A stretch of DNA of 64,000 nt, taken from Nemania diffusa (taxonomy: Eukaryota > Ascomycota > Sordariomycetes > Xylariales > Xylariaceae). The notes under the pieces were generated by a model. It saw only the letters and a list, made by a program, of their open reading frames with translations, searched no databases and was not told where the DNA came from. The position numbers were made by a program, and so were the translations under genes. Of this stretch, positions 46,257-60,943 are shown piece by piece; position 1 is the stretch's first letter, and every line of letters starts with the position of its first letter. The stretch lies in contig JBBPUQ010000003.1 of NCBI GenBank assembly GCA_038501195.1, positions 5,114,501 through 5,178,500 of the forward strand. Direction: 5' to 3'.

Positions 46257-49200
46257 ATGCCCCCCTCCTCCCGCTCCTCACATCCTCCGGCGGATCGAGC
46301 GACATCGACCAAACCTCGTGTTGCGAGCCCGTCCGGCCTCGACCTGCCCGACGAGAACAGGTCGGCATCGCGCGTCACCGAAACACAGTCTCCCGGGGAC
46401 GATGCTCAAGATGACCCCGAACCGCCCTCCGACTCCTCGTCTCGCCCAGGCCCCCTGGTCCCTCTGCAGCAGCGGCGTCGTGTGACGCGCGCGTGCGATG
46501 AATGCCGTCGCAAGAAAATCAAGTGCGACGGCAAGCAGCCTTGCACGCATTGCCAGGTCTATAGCTATGGTAAAGAGCTTCATTTCCCCGTATCCTTATC
46601 CTCCCCTCCCAATCGCTCATTGACTTTCTAGAATGTACCTATGATAAGCCTTCGAACAGGAGGAGAAACCCGGCACCACAGTACATCGAGGCCCTAGAAA
46701 ATAAGCTTTCGCGGGCGGAGACGCTGCTGCGCAAGTTCATGCCTGATGTCGACCTGAATGACCCTAACCTAGACCCCGCGGTCCAGCAAGAGTTCCGGAT
46801 GCGGGAGCAGGCGAGGCAGAAGGCCGCCGTTACGCAGAAGAAGGACCAAGCCAGATCGGGAGCTTCAGAAGGCCAATTGCAATCCATGATATCTAGTGCA
46901 GGCCAACTTGATCTCAACGAGAGCGGCGACTACGATTTTCACGGTACGTCCTCTGGGTCCGTGTTCTTCAAGCAGATGAAGAAACATTTTCGGACGCTAC
47001 TGGGAAGGGATTACCAGATCCCTTTCATGCCACGACCCCCTCGACCTTCAGGGGTCACGACCCTCGATTCTCCTAGACCGACGCCGAGCTCCCCATGGGC
47101 GACTACTCCCAGTCCATCTATACATAACCTACCCCCGAAAGAAAGAGCAGTTGCGCTCTGCTCTGAGTCGATAGACAACGCTACCTGCTTACTAAGAATC
47201 GTTCATAAACCTACTTTCTACAGCATGCTCGATAGTTTGTACGAAACACCAAGTGATCATTTCGGAACAGAAGACAAAAGAAACCTGGCCCTGGCGTACT
47301 CGGCCATGGCGCTTGGTTGCATGTACAATGTATCTGATGACTCGGTGATGAATCCACCAACGTACAAGATATCTATCGATGAAGCGTAATACAAGCCTAC
47401 CCTACAAGCGTTAATTGGATATCTTACTGATAATCTTTGTGTGTACAGGCATAATTACTATAGCTCGGCTAGATTCTTGCTGCAAGACATTACCGAGTGC
47501 CGAGATCTCACTTCACTCCAAGCCTTGCTTTTCATGATATTGTTCCTGCAATCTATTTCGAACCTGAGTACCTGCTATGGTTTCGTTGGCATCGCCTTGC
47601 GATCTGCTCTCAGAATGGGGCTGCACCGCCACTTGCCACATATCAAGCTAGATCCCATCGAGTCTGAGACGAGGCGTAGAGTATTCTATATATGTCGACA
47701 GATGGATACTTATGTATCTGCGTTACTGGGATTCCCGCTGCTTTTAAACGAGGACGATATCGACCAACTGCTCCCAACTGCCGTAGATGACCAATTCATC
47801 ACTAAAGAAGGAATTACCGCTCCGCCTCCCGACACCCCTTCCTATATCGATGCCTTCAATGCGCATGTAAAGCTGATGGACCTGCTGAGCAAAGTCGTCA
47901 AAAATGTCTACCCCTTGAAGAGGATAGATCCCAAAGTAGTAGACGGTGATGAGTCGCAATATGCCTCGTACATGATCAGCTATGCCCGGATCAAGGAATT
48001 AGAAGAGGAGCTTCAGCAGTGGAACGAAAAGCTACCGTTTGCTTGGCGGCCAAATCCCGAGGGACCAGTTGAAGTTGTGCGGTAAGCTTTTTCCAACCTT
48101 GTCTACTTAAGGTCTTGAGGTCTATTTATTATCTGTTCGCCAAAGTCCCGCATTAGACGAAGCGCTGATTCTCTACCAGTATTCGTAATTTGCTCAGGTT
48201 TGCCTATGCCCATGTCCAGATGGTTCTTTACAGGCCGTTTCTTCACTATGTCTCTCCAAGGTTTTGCGCTGGTAAGGATGTTAGCGAACGTGCGTACGCC
48301 TGCGGGGCTGCATATATTACTGTTGCCCGCAATATCGTTCATATAGGTACCGAGATGCGTAAACAAGTTTCTCTTGTCGGGCCCTATTGGTTCACTCTAT
48401 TCTCAGAATTTTTTGCTATCATTTCCCTAGTCTTTTTTGTTTTAGAAAACCAAGACAAGCCAGGATCGAAGGAAATATTAGCAGACGCCATAGCCGGCAA
48501 AAACATGATTGGTGAGCTCGCAGCGAAAAGCATGGTTGCAGATCGAATATCGACTGCTTTAGAAGTAAGTCACACCTCCCCTATACCTCCCCGTACTTCG
48601 GGGGAAAAGGCTGTAACCGAGGTGATTGACCAATCCAGAACCTCTTCGATCAATTGCCAGTTAGTCTCAAAGAGTTCGAGGGGCAACCCATATCCTCGAA
48701 AAAACGACCGCGATCAGGGATAAAATCCGAGCTCAGTCCATCGGCTCACAAAGCCAACTCTTCAGTATCATCACAGACCGCTCCCAAGGCCCCCAGCATA
48801 TCGAAATCCATCTCGGTAAAAATACAAAAGCGTTCTCCAGCGCCGATATCAAACCGTCGGTCCTTCGGTAATGAGCATGTGCTCAGTCCCAATCTCGACC
48901 CATCGTTTGATATCTTTCACTTTTCCCCCTCCGGCATGACCACAACATCGCAAGATTCAATGGGAACAACCGGCCTGGGTGATGCTGGTCAGGTCAAGGT
49001 ACAACACAGCACAGCAGGAGCAGCCCAACAGCTTCACCGACTTGATGCCATTATGTTTCCCTCCAGCGATCCGCTAGCGTATCCACATCAACCGCGGGCT
49101 GACTTCGGTATCCACGGACCTGGTCTGCACCCCGCGGACCCTGGAGAGGTGCTACAACACGACCCTTCGTCGTATTATGTGCCTCAGCTCTACGATGGTA

Positions 49201-49451
49201 TCGAAGGCCAGTTATTGGCGCCCCTTCCGCCATATTTAATGCAATCACAGGGGGATCCAGGCATCCCCTTTCCAGCCCAAATGTATTCGGATCCGATGTT
49301 ACCTTCCCAACAGATGGACCCGTCGTCGCATCGGCCTCATTCCCAAGGACTACAGTTGGATCAGGAACTGCGGCAGCAATCGAGAGATTACGACCACATG
49401 CTTGCCAGTACATCCTGGCCAAACATGTTCCCACAGCACGGGATGGACTGA
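46257..49451 (+). CDS. Zn2Cys6 transcription factor with fungal_trans domain
   Basis: Binuclear zinc-cluster regulator. Exons 46257-46569, 46632-47385, 47449-48081, 48180-48564, 48639-49451 give 965 residues. The cluster is at 80-106 with spacing C-x2-C-x6-C-x5-C-x2-C-x6-C ([27 protein letters not shown]); intron 1 falls just before its last cysteine. A linker ([33 protein letters not shown]) gives the dimerising coiled coil. The fungal-specific transcription factor domain runs from about 280 to 610, with [35 protein letters not shown] and [20 protein letters not shown]. The C-terminus is Ser/Pro/Gln-rich, a possible activation region. The subfamily resembles polysaccharide-use regulators of the CLR-1/ClrA kind, but I cannot confirm this. 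The start is the first in-frame ATG; a further 5' exon is possible. Confidence 0.9.
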
Positions 49452-50516
49452 TGTTATTTATTTTCTTATAGTATAAAAGGAGCAAGGCACCAGAGGAGAG
49501 AGAAGAAAAAAGATACCCACTGCACGGCTTAGATATGCCTGCGAGGCCTTGGACTACGGGAACAAGGACTGTGTTCGACGAGATGAGATTCTCATGAGAT
49601 TTCCGTGTAAGATAACTACCCATGACGACTCATGATCTGAGAAAGCATAGAGGCGTAATTGCACTTTGAGCAAGTATATACATCTGGCAAAATACGACAA
49701 TTGCTAGTTAGGAATGATGAGTCTAGCTCTGTAAAAATGACATGCTTCTGCTCTTCAAGGTATCGAAGTACTGTAGATTTCTGTGTAAGAGTAAAGAGAA
49801 CGCTGTGAAAGGTATTGCATTGGGCACCTAGGTAGGTGCCTAGTTAAATATTTTAACACGACAGAGGAGGCTCCAAAGAAAATAAGTTGCAAGATAATAG
49901 GGTACCTTAGGTCGGTAGAACACTTATCTAGGTACTGTAGGGGAGACGACCATTGCTGGCTTGGCAACTAACACTAAGTAGCTAAACTACAGGTATGTAC
50001 GCATAGAAAAAGAGTGGTTGTTATAATAGTTCTATAATAATCACTATAACGATCTAATAATTGCTACCTACATCATGTATGTTAGTGTTTAACGGTTAGT
50101 GGTTTGTGGTAATACTACGTAGATAATCGTGCTGAAAAATGGTACCTCTCCCAAGTACATGTATCCCTACCCAAGCCTCTTTTCCGCCACAGAGAGAAAG
50201 CCACCAACCAGGGAGATTACATGTACATACATAAGGTACCTAGGTATGCTACATGCCTACCTAAGGTACATAGGTACCTACGTACATAATGATTATTGGG
50301 TACTTATAGGTAAGTACCTGAACATCAATATACCAACTGTCGTTCGTCCACTGCTCGATCCCTAACATATTTGACAACAAAACAACCAAGCAACCTTTGG
50401 GATAGCAGGGCATCACATAGAAACATCATCGTTTCTAGTGTTACCGCCTCTGTTGGGACGTGAAGCTAGTTTCAGGATTTTAGTACCTCTGACGTTGGCA
50501 TTTCGGCTCTCGAGTT
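49452..50516. other. Intergenic region with palindrome cluster
   Basis: 3' flank of the transcription factor and promoter of the aminopeptidase. It contains the densest local run of GGTACC/CCTAGGTA motifs in the window at 50230-50325. No gene is supported. Confidence 0.5.
50230..50325. repeat. Cluster of GGTACCTAGGTA-type palindromes
   Basis: About 95 bp with repeated TACCTAGGTA, TACCTAAGGTAC and GGTACCTACGTAC units in both orientations. Similar shorter runs occur in nearly every intergenic region of the window, never inside a coding exon that I noticed. Confidence 0.5.
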
Positions 50517-53020
<2,504 letters not shown>

Positions 53021-53586
53021 CCTCCGTGCTTGAGGCGGGACGAGATGAAGTGTTCATTGAAAGAAAAGACTGTGGTCGTGTTGCACTAGAGTTGCCCTAG
53101 AGGAAGACCAATCTAGAGTAGTGGTGTTTATTTTTTTTAAGAGTGAGGTGTTCTCATCGCACTATACTATCTAGCATATAGCGTTATATCGTTTAACAGT
53201 CTGTCTATCTCTTCCGAGAAATTATTAATGTATGACAATGGTGTTATGTATTCAAATGAAGCCGACAAACACGCTGGGTATAAGTAGCTACTGCCCGCAT
53301 TCATTAACAAACAATATTGGCACAATATAGGGTCTCTATAGTCTGTCTTGTCTTTCAAGAAAACAAGCAATTTGGAAGACACCAGCCGCTGAAAAAAGAG
53401 GCAAGGGGGAAAAACCAAAAACAAAAATCGTGATCCGTAAGCAAAACCGAGTTGATGCCAGATATTTGGTCTCTTTTTATACAACGAATAAACCCCGCCC
53501 ATTTTACGCCTCGCTTCCCTTCTTTTTTTCCCTCTCGCGCACTTATTTCCCTGCCTCCCCCCCGGCCCGGACTTTTCTGTCTTGTT
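53021..53586. other. Convergent intergenic region
   Basis: 566 bp between the aminopeptidase and lectin stop codons; T-rich and A-rich runs consistent with polyadenylation on both strands. Nothing else is seen. Confidence 0.5.
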
Positions 53587-54179
53587 TTATAGGTATTTCT
53601 TGGGCAGGGTCTTCTTGCGCTCGTAGTAGATGTAGCCGGCGACGAGGACGATCTGGCTGCCGATGATGACGAAGATGAGGGTGCCGTGGCGGGGGGTGGT
53701 CTGGACGGCGACGTGCTCGAGCATGCTGCCGTGGTTGGTGCTTATGGAGCGCCTCAGGTTGTTCTCGGTCTGGGTGATGCGGCTGTTGAACTCGGTCTTG
53801 ATGCCCTGGATGTCGCGCTGCATCTTGGTGATCTCGCTGGCGATCCACTCGATCTTGTCGAGCTTGTCGAGCCGCGAGAGGGACTGGCGCACGCCGTCGA
53901 TCATCTGCGAGGTCTCCTCGTGGCGCTTCTCGAGCATGTTGTTCATGCCGGCGCCCTGGCGGAAGATGGTGGACAGGTGGTGGTTCACGCTCTGCAGGCG
54001 GTTGTGCAGGTCGGCGAACTGCGCCTTGGAGCTCGTGATGGCGTCGGCCGAGGCGTCGGGAATAGAGTCGTCGAAGTCGTCGCCGGACCCGGCGTTGTTG
54101 TTATTTTGGTTCTGGTTCGGGTTGCTGCGACGGCCGAAGCTCGTCTGGGCCTTGGCCTGGTTCTGCCCGTCGTTTTGCA

Positions 54180-54213
<34 letters not shown>

Positions 54214-55162
54214 CTGGCCTCCCTGTGTCGCGGCATCGAGGTTGTCGGTCATGACGACCAACTTGAAGATCTCGAAGGAATCCGGGTTGTCGGCAGAGGC
54301 GGCGGTGATGCCGAACTGGTAACCGGGGGGGATGGTGATCTGGTCACTCTCGAAGCAGAGGCGGTTGTCGACCTCGACCTTGAAGGCCTGGGCGGTCTGG
54401 CGCAGCTTGATCTGCGAGGGCCGGCCGAGGTTGCGGTAGGCGTAGTAGCAGTGGCCGAAGGCGAGGCTGTCGACGCTGTGGTGCGACCGGAAGTCGGTGG
54501 TGCCGTCGTTCAGGAAGCCGCGGATCATGCCGGCCGACCCGCCGTGCTGGTCGATGACGAGGGCCAGCCCGTCGAAGCGGCCGACGGTGTAGATGCTGGA
54601 CGAGGCGATCTCCTGGCTCCCCCGCCGCGCCAGCCAGATGTTGAGGTTCCCGCTCCCCCGCTCGCCGCCGCTCACGCGGAAGTCCACGTCGGCCACCCAT
54701 TCCCGGTACTGGTTCGCCTGGTCTGCCCACGCCGCGCCGCGCGTGTTGCCCGGCACCGGCGGCGTCAGGATCACCTTGTTGGAGAGGATCTCGGGGAAGT
54801 TGGGCGTGCCCTGGATAGAGAAGCCCGGCACGGACGCCTCTCCGCGGTCGTTTATCCTGCGAGGGAAGAGGTAAGTAAGTGTAAGTGTAAACTTAAGCAG
54901 GTGAAGATTGGGGGGTCATGATATTTGCTTGTTCTTGCTCTTGCTCTTGCTCTTGTTCTTGTTCTTCTTATTCTGGGTTTCTTGGCCTGACGAAAGGCTA
55001 AAGAAACAAGGCAAGGAAAAGATATAACGCATGCACCACAAGGACTTACCTCCCGGTATAACCAAAACTAAGCTCGCTAACTAAGAATTGGGCATGTGCC
55101 GTAGCCGTGGTGGCCAGACCAACGGCGGCGAGGACGGAGGACGACTGCTGCAGGAGGCGCAT
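53587..55162 (-). CDS. L-type lectin cargo receptor (ERGIC-53/Emp47-like)
   Basis: Type I membrane lectin of the ER-Golgi cycle that ferries glycoproteins in COPII/COPI vesicles. Exons on the minus strand: 55050-55162 and 53587-54856 (193-nt intron) give 460 residues. The signal peptide is MRLLQQSSSVLAAVGLATTATAHA. The legume-lectin-like beta-sandwich runs to about 240: LSFGYTGRINDRGEASVPGFSIQG, GRFDGLALVIDQHGG (metal/carbohydrate Asp region), FGHCYYAYRNLGRPSQIKL, GITAASADNPDSFEIFKL. A polyQ run of 12 and an Asn-rich linker follow, then a coiled-coil stalk (about 320-420) and one membrane helix (TLIFVIIGSQIVLVAGYIYY). The last four residues are KKYL, a dilysine KKXX COPI retrieval signal like KKFF of ERGIC-53. 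The gene is divergent from ALG8. Confidence 0.92.
54927..54968. repeat. TTGCTC-type microsatellite in lectin intron
   Basis: Six to seven tandem hexamers (TTGCTC/TTGTTC variants) within the single intron of the lectin gene. A simple-sequence repeat, likely length-polymorphic. Confidence 0.6.
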
Positions 55163-56349
55163 CTTGAACCAGGTCTCTCGCTCGGGTTTATGTACTGAAT
55201 ATTAGAGTTGGACAAAGATGCGACGGGAATGCACCAGAATGTACCCCCGGAAGGAGCCGTAGAGAAGCCGTAGGGAGCTGTAGGGAGGCCACGCAAATCG
55301 TACAAACGGCGAGCTGGACGGATTTGAGCTGGTGGTGTTGGGAATTGGCCAGATCAATTAATATATCGTATCGTCGAAATCCCTAGATAGGTACAGTACC
55401 TAGATACCTACATATGTAGGTGGTGGATTAGGTAGGTGGTGGATTAGGTAGGTGGTGGGAGGTAGGTATGTCGATAGGTACATAATAGACCCGTGCTGTG
55501 CTGTACGCTATAAGTTGGTACATGCCTATTATTGGCCGGTATTATCCCTACCTAGCACCCTGGGTATGTATCGCTATATCGTGCACTAGACCCTTGCACG
55601 CCACCCGCCCGAGCTCTAAGAGGACACTTTGCAGCAACGAATAGAGCAAGTCAATTGTGGAGTTCCGAGAAACATTGGAACTAAGCGCCGACTAGGCCTA
55701 CAATGTATAAAGACATGCCGCAAGATCGTCCGAATAGGCTTAACAAAACACCTTGCTGCGGAACCACGTTCCGGGGTTCCTGTGTACAACTAAGTTATTT
55801 GTATATCATTTTACATAGAAGACATGACTGTTTAAAGACAATAAGATGCTAGGTACATTCCCCATGTACCTAGGTAGTTGCTCGATGACGAGAGATTGGC
55901 AAGCATTATACCTATTATAGGCACATTACCTACTGCACATCCATGCATGGTCGGTAGGTCCTACATACATAGACCACCTACATATTGTAGCTGAAACAGG
56001 TCAAACAAGGGCGAGGTCTAGCGTTAGCGTAGGTACGGTTTGATTACGACGGTACAGAATAGGTCCCCACATTATGGTTACTTCACATGTACGCTAGTAC
56101 TTTATACCAGCCTTATCTTATCGAAACATCACTTCAGATGATGTTTGTTCAATTCAATTCAGCTACCTCATAGGTCGAAATAGGTAGGTTAGGTACTCTG
56201 GGGATACCTAGCCAGGCAACTAGATGAGTGCTGTCCAACGTGAGATTGTTGCCGCCCTATGTTCAAATACCAAGCACGATTAACCACACGGCGCATATTC
56301 TGGCAAGCCTAAATCATTCGTCGGCGATGAAACCACCACGACGAGTGCA
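55163..56349. promoter_or_regulatory. Divergent promoter, lectin / ALG8
   Basis: 1.2 kb between start codons of two secretory-pathway genes. It holds a tandem 16-bp repeat (55416-55460) and several TACCTAGGTA motifs. No unfolded-protein-response element is clearly identifiable by eye. Confidence 0.45.
55416..55460. repeat. Tandem repeat, 16-bp unit, 2.8 copies
   Basis: The unit GTAGGTGGTGGATTAG occurs exactly at 55416-55431 and 55432-55447, followed by a partial third copy GTAGGTGGTGGGA. It lies about 250 bp upstream of the lectin start codon. Confidence 0.75.
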
Positions 56350-58075
56350 ATGAGCGAGCCATACCCAACCCTCACGCAATGCGCGGTTGTCGCGACCGCC
56401 TTCAAGATCCTCCTCTTCCCGGCTTAGTACGTACACATGCCCTCTTCGTCTCGGTGCGGGATTCCGGCTCGGATTCTGGCTCGGATTCTGACTGACGGGG
56501 CCGTATTACAGTAAATCGACCGATTTCGAAGTCCACCGGAACTGGTTGGCCATCACCAATAGCCTCTCCCCCTGGGAATGGTATTACGAGAAGACCTCAG
56601 AATGGACCCTCGACTACCCCCCCTTCTTCGCCTATTTCGAGTGGCTTCTTTCTCAGGTTGCGAAGCTTATCGACCCCGCTATGCTTCGCGTAAACAACCT
56701 AGAGTACGATAGCTGGCAGACCGTCTACTTCCAGAGGTCTACCGTCATCGTAACCGAGCTGGTCTTGGTCTACGCCCTCCAGCGGTATGCTTCCCCATTC
56801 GCATCTCTCTGTTGTGTCTCTGTCCTAGCTCTGCTCTGGCTGTGCTAGCTAATACGCCGAGTCTAGCTTTGTCGATTCGTCGCATACCGTATATAAACGA
56901 GCCGCCCAGGCCGCCGCCATCTCAGTTCTCCTCTCGCCCGGTCTTCTCATCATCGACCACATTCATTTCCAATATAATGGTGCTATGTATGGCCTTCTGC
57001 TCTTGTCATTAGTCTTAGCACGCCAAAAGTCTACCCTTCTAGCTAGTGGGCTGGTCTTCGCTGCGCTCCTGTGCATGAAGCACATATATCTGTACCTCGC
57101 TCCGGCCTATTTCGTCTTCCTGCTCAGGACCTATTGTCTCTCGCCTAGGTCCATCTTCAGGATCCAATTCGCCAACTGCGCGAAACTCGGTATCGGTATC
57201 TTAGCCGTCTTCGCTACTGCTTTTGGCCCTTTCGCTCTCAAGGCCCAGATTCCTCAGATCCTTAGCAGGCTGTTTCCATTTTCGCGCGGCTTATGCCACG
57301 CATACTGGGCGCCTAATATATGGGCATTGTATTCTTTCGCCGACCGGGTCTTGATTCTTGGTAAGCTTGCTGAACCGCTTCCTAACCCTTGTCACGTGGC
57401 TAAACGGTATTAGTCGCACCGCGCCTAGGCCTACCTGTAAAGGCCGAAGCGATCAACAGCGTGACGAGAGGCCTCGTAGGCGATACAGCCTTTGCAGTGC
57501 TCCCCGAGATCACACCGAGATTATGTTTCGCATTGACCCTCCTCTTCCAAGGCATACCGCTGTTGAGGCTATTCGCTCGTCCGAACTGGGATGCTTTCGT
57601 TGGAGCTGTGACGCTTTGCGACTATGCTTCGTTCTTATTTGGATGGCATGTCCACGAAAAAGCCATACTTCTCGTACTCATCCCCTTCAGCCTCATCGCT
57701 CTTAAGGACCGACGTTACCTTAGCGCGTTTCGGCCGCTGGCTGTATCTGGCCATGTGTCACTATTCCCGCTACTCTTCACGCCTTCCGAGTTCCCTATCA
57801 AGACAGTGTACACCATCTTCTGGCTTGTTCTGTCTCTGATGGTCTTCGATCATTTGGCGCCTGCGTCTCAACGACCACGGTTCTTCCTCTTTGACAGACT
57901 TACAATTCTATACATTGCAGTGAGCATTCCGTTGATAGTCTACTGCTCATTACTACATCAGGTGATATTTAGCGGGCGTTATGAGTTCTTACCTCTGATG
58001 TTCATGAGCGCATACACAGCCTTAGGGGTTGTTGTAAGCTGGGTGGGGTTCATGTTTGTGTATTTTACCTCATGA
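56350..58075 (+). CDS. ALG8: ALG8 alpha-1,3-glucosyltransferase
   Basis: ER multispanning enzyme of the ALG6/ALG8 family; it adds the second glucose from dolichyl-phosphate glucose to the lipid-linked N-glycan precursor. Exons 56350-56426, 56512-56784, 56867-57360, 57414-58075 give 501 residues. The luminal first loop has the family signature [16 protein letters not shown], then [23 protein letters not shown] (Asp-Tyr-Pro-Pro catalytic region). After intron 2 follow [13 protein letters not shown] and YGLLLLSL, then CLKHIYLY-like [27 protein letters not shown], and [11 protein letters not shown], a motif shared by ALG6/ALG8. The choice of ALG8 over ALG6 rests on the lengths and on LPRLGLP-like VAPRLGLP and the CHAYWAPN block; moderately sure. 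Introns are 85, 82 and 53 nt. Confidence 0.92.
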
Positions 58076-60943
58076 CATTAGATGATGTAGATGGATCCAC
58101 TTCAGCCTTATAGACTCTATTTATATAGATAGATATCTGAAGGGAGAAATGAATAAAATGTGTTGTTTACAATAAAGCCAGTAGCCACATCCACACAATG
58201 GGTATATCCTCTTCTGTTGGTAGGCCGAATTAACGACGGTGTGAATAAACTACATACAACTCCCTACCTACCCATACCTATACCACGCGCTTTGTTTGAG
58301 GTACCTTGCCTTAGTTGCTGCTGTAGAAAATATATGTAGCCAATCAAAATGGAGTATATCCCCACCGCCTTCCTTTTATGGAAGATGTCTCACTCCTCTA
58401 AATTTGACTTCGCCCCACTATGCACCATACTACCTAAGCTTCTGTTTGACAAAACCTAGACAGACTACCTGCCTACCTCTTATTATTAATCTGCTACTTA
58501 GTACAATAGCTGTAGGACGGTCTATCTATCTGTGAATTTGAAAAGAGTATTCTTATTATAGGGCATGAATGGTTGTAGTTTTCTTTTTGAAATGACATAT
58601 GCTTGTACCTGTTGAACAAGGCCAGTGGCTTCATTAGAGAGGTCGGAGTGCCTACCAACATTGATAAGTATTGATGATTGTGCAACCTACCTGGTATTTA
58701 GATAGAGGTTTCACAGAGAAGGTTGTATGTGTAAGCTTCAGAGCAACGGTTCTCCGATAAGAAAATTTTGGTTGTCCTATAAGGTACTAATACACGCGTT
58801 GCATTAAACTAGGCCGCACTAGAACAGGACCCTGTACCTCTCAAGAGTGTCATTCTAAGTGAAGAGACCAGTAGTGATAGATGGGGTCCCCAGCTATATG
58901 ATGTGAATGCAATGCTAGTCCATTATATATGTATATATATACATATCACTATGCTGATAACAAGACCAATTACTAAAAATGTAGAAAGCATTTAGTCTAT
59001 TAACCACTGGTCCTACAGTTGACGACAAAATAGAAGATGTGCGGCTGGTGCTATCTTGTGAACATGAAGAGAGATACCTACGTGACTATTACTCATGTAT
59101 CAAGCTTATGACATAGTAGTATTCACTATATTTATCTTGTTGGGTCGAATATTTGCATTTATGTGTTGTGAACTGTTGTAGAGTAGGTGAACTTCTTAAT
59201 CTAGAACACCTAGATAGGTGACAACACTTATTGAACACTAAGGTATCTAAGTTTTCTCAATCAACTGATTAACCAGACATATAATATTACAGGTGATATA
59301 GGCCATTCACTGCACATGATTGCTTAACGCAGAAACAGGGAACAAGTCTTTCCTGTGACATTCTGTTCCTGGATGCAAGAGTTAGACTAAGTGCTAGGCA
59401 TGCGTAGTGGTGGCCCTGTTTTGGCCCTTAAATGGGTTGGCTGGGTCCGCGCTCGAGTCTCACCGATACCCTCCCCCAATTATAAAACGCCTACCGTGAA
59501 AGAAAGACACCATGAATGTCAGAGGAGTTAGGTAAACATGTGTATTTCTACATAATTGAGGCGAACAACAAACTATGCTATAAGAAAGAATTGCATATGT
59601 GGACTCTCATATATAGAGTATTCCGGTCTTGTATGGTGACTTACACGAGAAGATGTTAAAACATAAATAGAAACATCCAACAATCTATGTGAATTAAATG
59701 CAACTAGATTATTAGAAAGAGCGAGCTGAAGATTATGATAGATGTTCCCTTAGGATTTGAGAGCGATACGAGGTTAATTGAGCTCATTGTGTCGTAGACA
59801 ATTCACTGCTAGATGTCTTGTTGAGATCGAGGAAGCTCTAGTTTCCCAGACCTAGATTTGGACGGGGCACAAGAGACAATAGAAGAAGCAGGAATAGAAA
59901 GTGAAGAGAAAAAGAGGACAAGACATATGGCCTCTTGTTCTGCTGTGCTCGAGCTGGCGATCAAAACGAGTATAAAAAGGTGCATGGCAGACACGAAGGC
60001 GGCGGGCTAGATGTGAAGGGTGACGACAATGGGGTAGGTAGGGCAGACACGGTGGTGGCGGCCCTGGTAGGAGCGTGTTGATTGCGCGCGGGTGGATTGA
60101 TTTGAGGCCCATCTGAAGACTGAAATACCTAAATACCTACATAATAGAAGCGACCAGGCCCACCTTCGGAAGGCAAGCTGACCACTCACCACTCGGCAAA
60201 CCGCCGTCATCCCCGGCCCTGGCTTCTGCAAGTGGACCCAGGGTTCAAGGTTCCCGCAACTTAAGTAACAGCTGTGTTCCCTTCTCTGCTACATTTACTG
60301 CATAAACCTATTATTACCTACCTATTCCTCTCTTTACCTGTCTGGGTACTTGCCAGCAGTTCCTCTCCCTCTCCTCCTCCTCCTCCTCCTGCTGCTGCAC
60401 CTACCTAGACTACTCCTCTCCCTCGTCTGGGCCACACTCTTGCTCTCCCTCCTCCCTCCTCCCTCCTCGACCATTGGCGTCTTACAAAACTTTTCTTCAC
60501 CCACGATATTCATAACCACACGCAAGCTAACCCTCGGAGCTCTGGATATCAATCCGCCAACCTGTATAGCCTGCAGTTCCACTTCACATGCCGGATATAT
60601 CCATGTCTTCAACGCGTCAATGCCCACTAACCGCGACTTGGGTATAAATTTCGTAGCCTCGCATTTGTACGTAACCTGTTCATCAAACCACGACTGATGC
60701 ACACTCACCTACTTATGCTGAGTGCTCAGCTCACCACTCCCCCCAATTTTACCGCAACCACCCCCAATATCACATATTCACAAGAAAACCACAACGGCTA
60801 GGCTCTTTTATGATATCTGGTCTTCTACAGCCCACTTATACACAAAAACCCTATCCTTAATAACCTATGAGATTAATATTTTCAGCCTTGTAGATTCTCT
60901 TCATTAGCCAATACGTTTGCGCCCGTGCCCCCGTCGCCATCAT
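58076..60943. other. 2.9-kb intergenic region ALG8 / ITC1
   Basis: No supported gene. The left two thirds are AT-rich, with a perfect 20-bp AT palindrome at 58927-58946. The right part (60320-60480) has CTCCTC-rich runs, probably promoter and 5' UTR of the remodeller gene. Confidence 0.45.
58927..58946. repeat. Perfect 20-bp AT-rich palindrome
   Basis: ATATGTATATATATACATAT reads the same on both strands. It is low complexity, so it may be a slippage product rather than a site. Confidence 0.5.

Noticed and set aside
53686..54921. 411-residue open frame on the plus strand
   Set aside because: Antisense shadow of the lectin gene; Leu/Val/Gly low complexity arising from the polyQ and GC-rich codons.
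60334..60708. Open frames on both strands over the CTCCTC-rich stretch
   Set aside because: Composition-driven; more likely promoter/5' UTR of the ITC1 homologue.
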